In this document: positions 12,994 through 13,707 of the stretch, piece after piece
Layout: each line of letters begins with the position of its first letter
Position numbering within the stretch: position 1 is the stretch's first letter
Origin: Deinococcus alpinitundrae
GTDB lineage: Bacteria; Deinococcota; Deinococci; Deinococcales; Deinococcaceae
Direction of reading: 5' to 3'
Assembly (NCBI RefSeq): GCF_009982895.1
Contig: NZ_WXZL01000051.1
Coordinates: 1-13,707 of the forward strand
DNA: 13,707 bases
Translations under genes and position numbers: made by a program
Notes under the pieces: model-generated
What the model saw: the letters and a program-made list of their open reading frames with translations, nothing else
What the model was told of the DNA's origin: nothing
The model's database searches: none

Positions 12994-13707
12994 ATGCCGA
13001 GTTCTGACGCTTCCGTACCGAGAGAACCGCCGCGCAGCAAGTCGCCGATTCCACCGCCTTCACGCCGCCGCCTGCCCGCCTGGGCCATCACCATTCCGCT
13101 GCTGTGCCTGGCGGCCTACGGCGGCTACCGCCTGGGCCAGCCTACCGCCACCATCCAGACCACGAGCGGCTTTAGTCAGGCTGGAGGAGCCAGCAGTCAG
13201 ATTCAGCTCGGTCAGGCGTCCGGTAGCCAAGGTCAAAACGGCCAGACTGACACTGGGCAGAAAAGTGCCAGTACGGGCAGCCAGAGCCGAACTGGACAAG
13301 CAGCACAGAGTGCGACCAAAGCCCCCGATCAGGCCAGCGTCACCATTCCAGTCACAGCGGCCCCGGTCAAGGCCGGAGCGCTGACCACCAACCGCAGCAC
13401 CACCGGCACTGTCGCCGCCGCCCAGACCACCACCGTCACCGCCCGCAGCAGCGGCACGGTCCAGACCCTCGAAGCCCAGGTCGGGCAAAGCGTCCAGGCG
13501 GGCGAGACGGTGGTGCTGCTGAGTAATCCCGATCTTAATGCCAGCGTGCAGAGCGCCCAGAACGCCCTGCAAAGTGCTCAGGCCCAGCTCGCCAACCAGA
13601 GCACCACCCTCACCTCCAACCGCACCCAGCTCGAGCAGGCGGTCAAATCGGCCCAGCTCGCCCTGCAAAACGCCCAGGAGACCTACAACGCTTCCAAGCA
13701 AATTTAT
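12994..13707 (+). CDS. Efflux periplasmic adaptor subunit (HlyD/MacA/RND type), N-terminal part
   Basis: The frame runs from ATG 12994 to the right edge (238 residues), so the C-terminus is missing. An N-terminal Pro/Arg-rich cytosolic segment (1-27) precedes one membrane anchor (about 28-48, PAWAITIPLLCLAAYGG). A long Gly/Gln/Ser/Thr-rich spacer (about 55-115) follows, then the adaptor core. VTIPVTAAPVKAGALTTNRS is the first strand, STTGTVAAAQTTTVTARSSG to VGQSVQAGETVVLLSNPDL is the split lipoyl-like domain, and a Gln/Ala/Asn-rich coiled coil with AQNALQSAQAQL begins. Such proteins bridge an inner-membrane ABC or RND pump to an outer-membrane channel. The spacer is unusually long. No good ribosome site precedes the ATG. 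It is divergent from the pentapeptide gene. Confidence 0.85.
   Translation, partial: MPSSDASVPREPPRSKSPIPPPSRRRLPAWAITIPLLCLAAYGGYRLGQPTATIQTTSGFSQAGGASSQIQLGQASGSQGQNGQTDTGQKSASTGSQSRTGQAAQSATKAPDQASVTIPVTAAPVKAGALTTNRSTTGTVAAAQTTTVTARSSGTVQTLEAQVGQSVQAGETVVLLSNPDLNASVQSAQNALQSAQAQLANQSTTLTSNRTQLEQAVKSAQLALQNAQETYNASKQIY

Noticed and set aside
13060..13701. 213-codon minus-strand Gly/Leu-rich frame
   Set aside because: It is antisense to the periplasmic adaptor, which has clear anchor, lipoyl and coiled-coil features.
1..13707. CRISPR array, IS element or rRNA
   Set aside because: No regularly spaced repeats, transposase motifs, terminal repeats or rRNA-like sequence were seen.

Overview
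The window is high-GC bacterial DNA and most likely comes from Deinococcus or a close relative. Three things suggest this: protein families, two genes with a TACACT -10-like element 5-6 bases before the ATG and no Shine-Dalgarno (the leaderless layout known from Deinococcus), and alanine/serine/glutamine-rich envelope proteins. This is inference; no marker gene such as rRNA is present.

Layout. Bases 1-129 hold the 3' end of an acetylxylan esterase-like gene on the + strand. Bases 130-1420 are sparse, with two small uncharacterised + strand ORFs (390-749 and 969-1151). From 1421 to 11392 all recognisable genes lie on the - strand and form one large locus. In transcription order these are: an OmpR-type response regulator (11392-10715) overlapping its histidine kinase (10718-9414); an AT-rich promoter-like gap; a small two-helix membrane protein overlapping a DUF4405-type cytochrome-b-like protein; two tandem DUF3500 exported paralogues; an EF-hand exported protein; a HupE/UreJ-2 type membrane protein; a 99-aa exported low-complexity protein; a ferric-reductase-like di-heme membrane protein; and ApbE (FAD:protein FMN transferase). 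Upstream of this locus are a small secreted Ig-like protein (11934-11521), a pentapeptide-repeat protein whose start region looks frameshifted (12831-12175), and, divergently on the + strand, the first 238 residues of an efflux periplasmic adaptor (12994 to the window end).

How it may work. Two membrane proteins each carry two helices with paired histidines 13-14 residues apart, the geometry of transmembrane di-heme electron carriers. ApbE attaches FMN covalently to extracytosolic proteins, and ApbE, ferric-reductase-like and DUF4405 proteins are known to cluster in flavin-based transmembrane electron-transfer loci. Here they sit with two DUF3500 proteins (conserved GGHH and HxH motifs) and a HupE/UreJ-like transporter with its EF-hand companion. 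The whole could be a sensor-controlled envelope redox and metal-handling module. No FMN-binding acceptor domain is visible, so the substrate is either outside the window or of a new kind. The functional coupling of DUF3500/HupE to the heme/flavin genes is inferred from co-orientation, short spacing and overlaps only.
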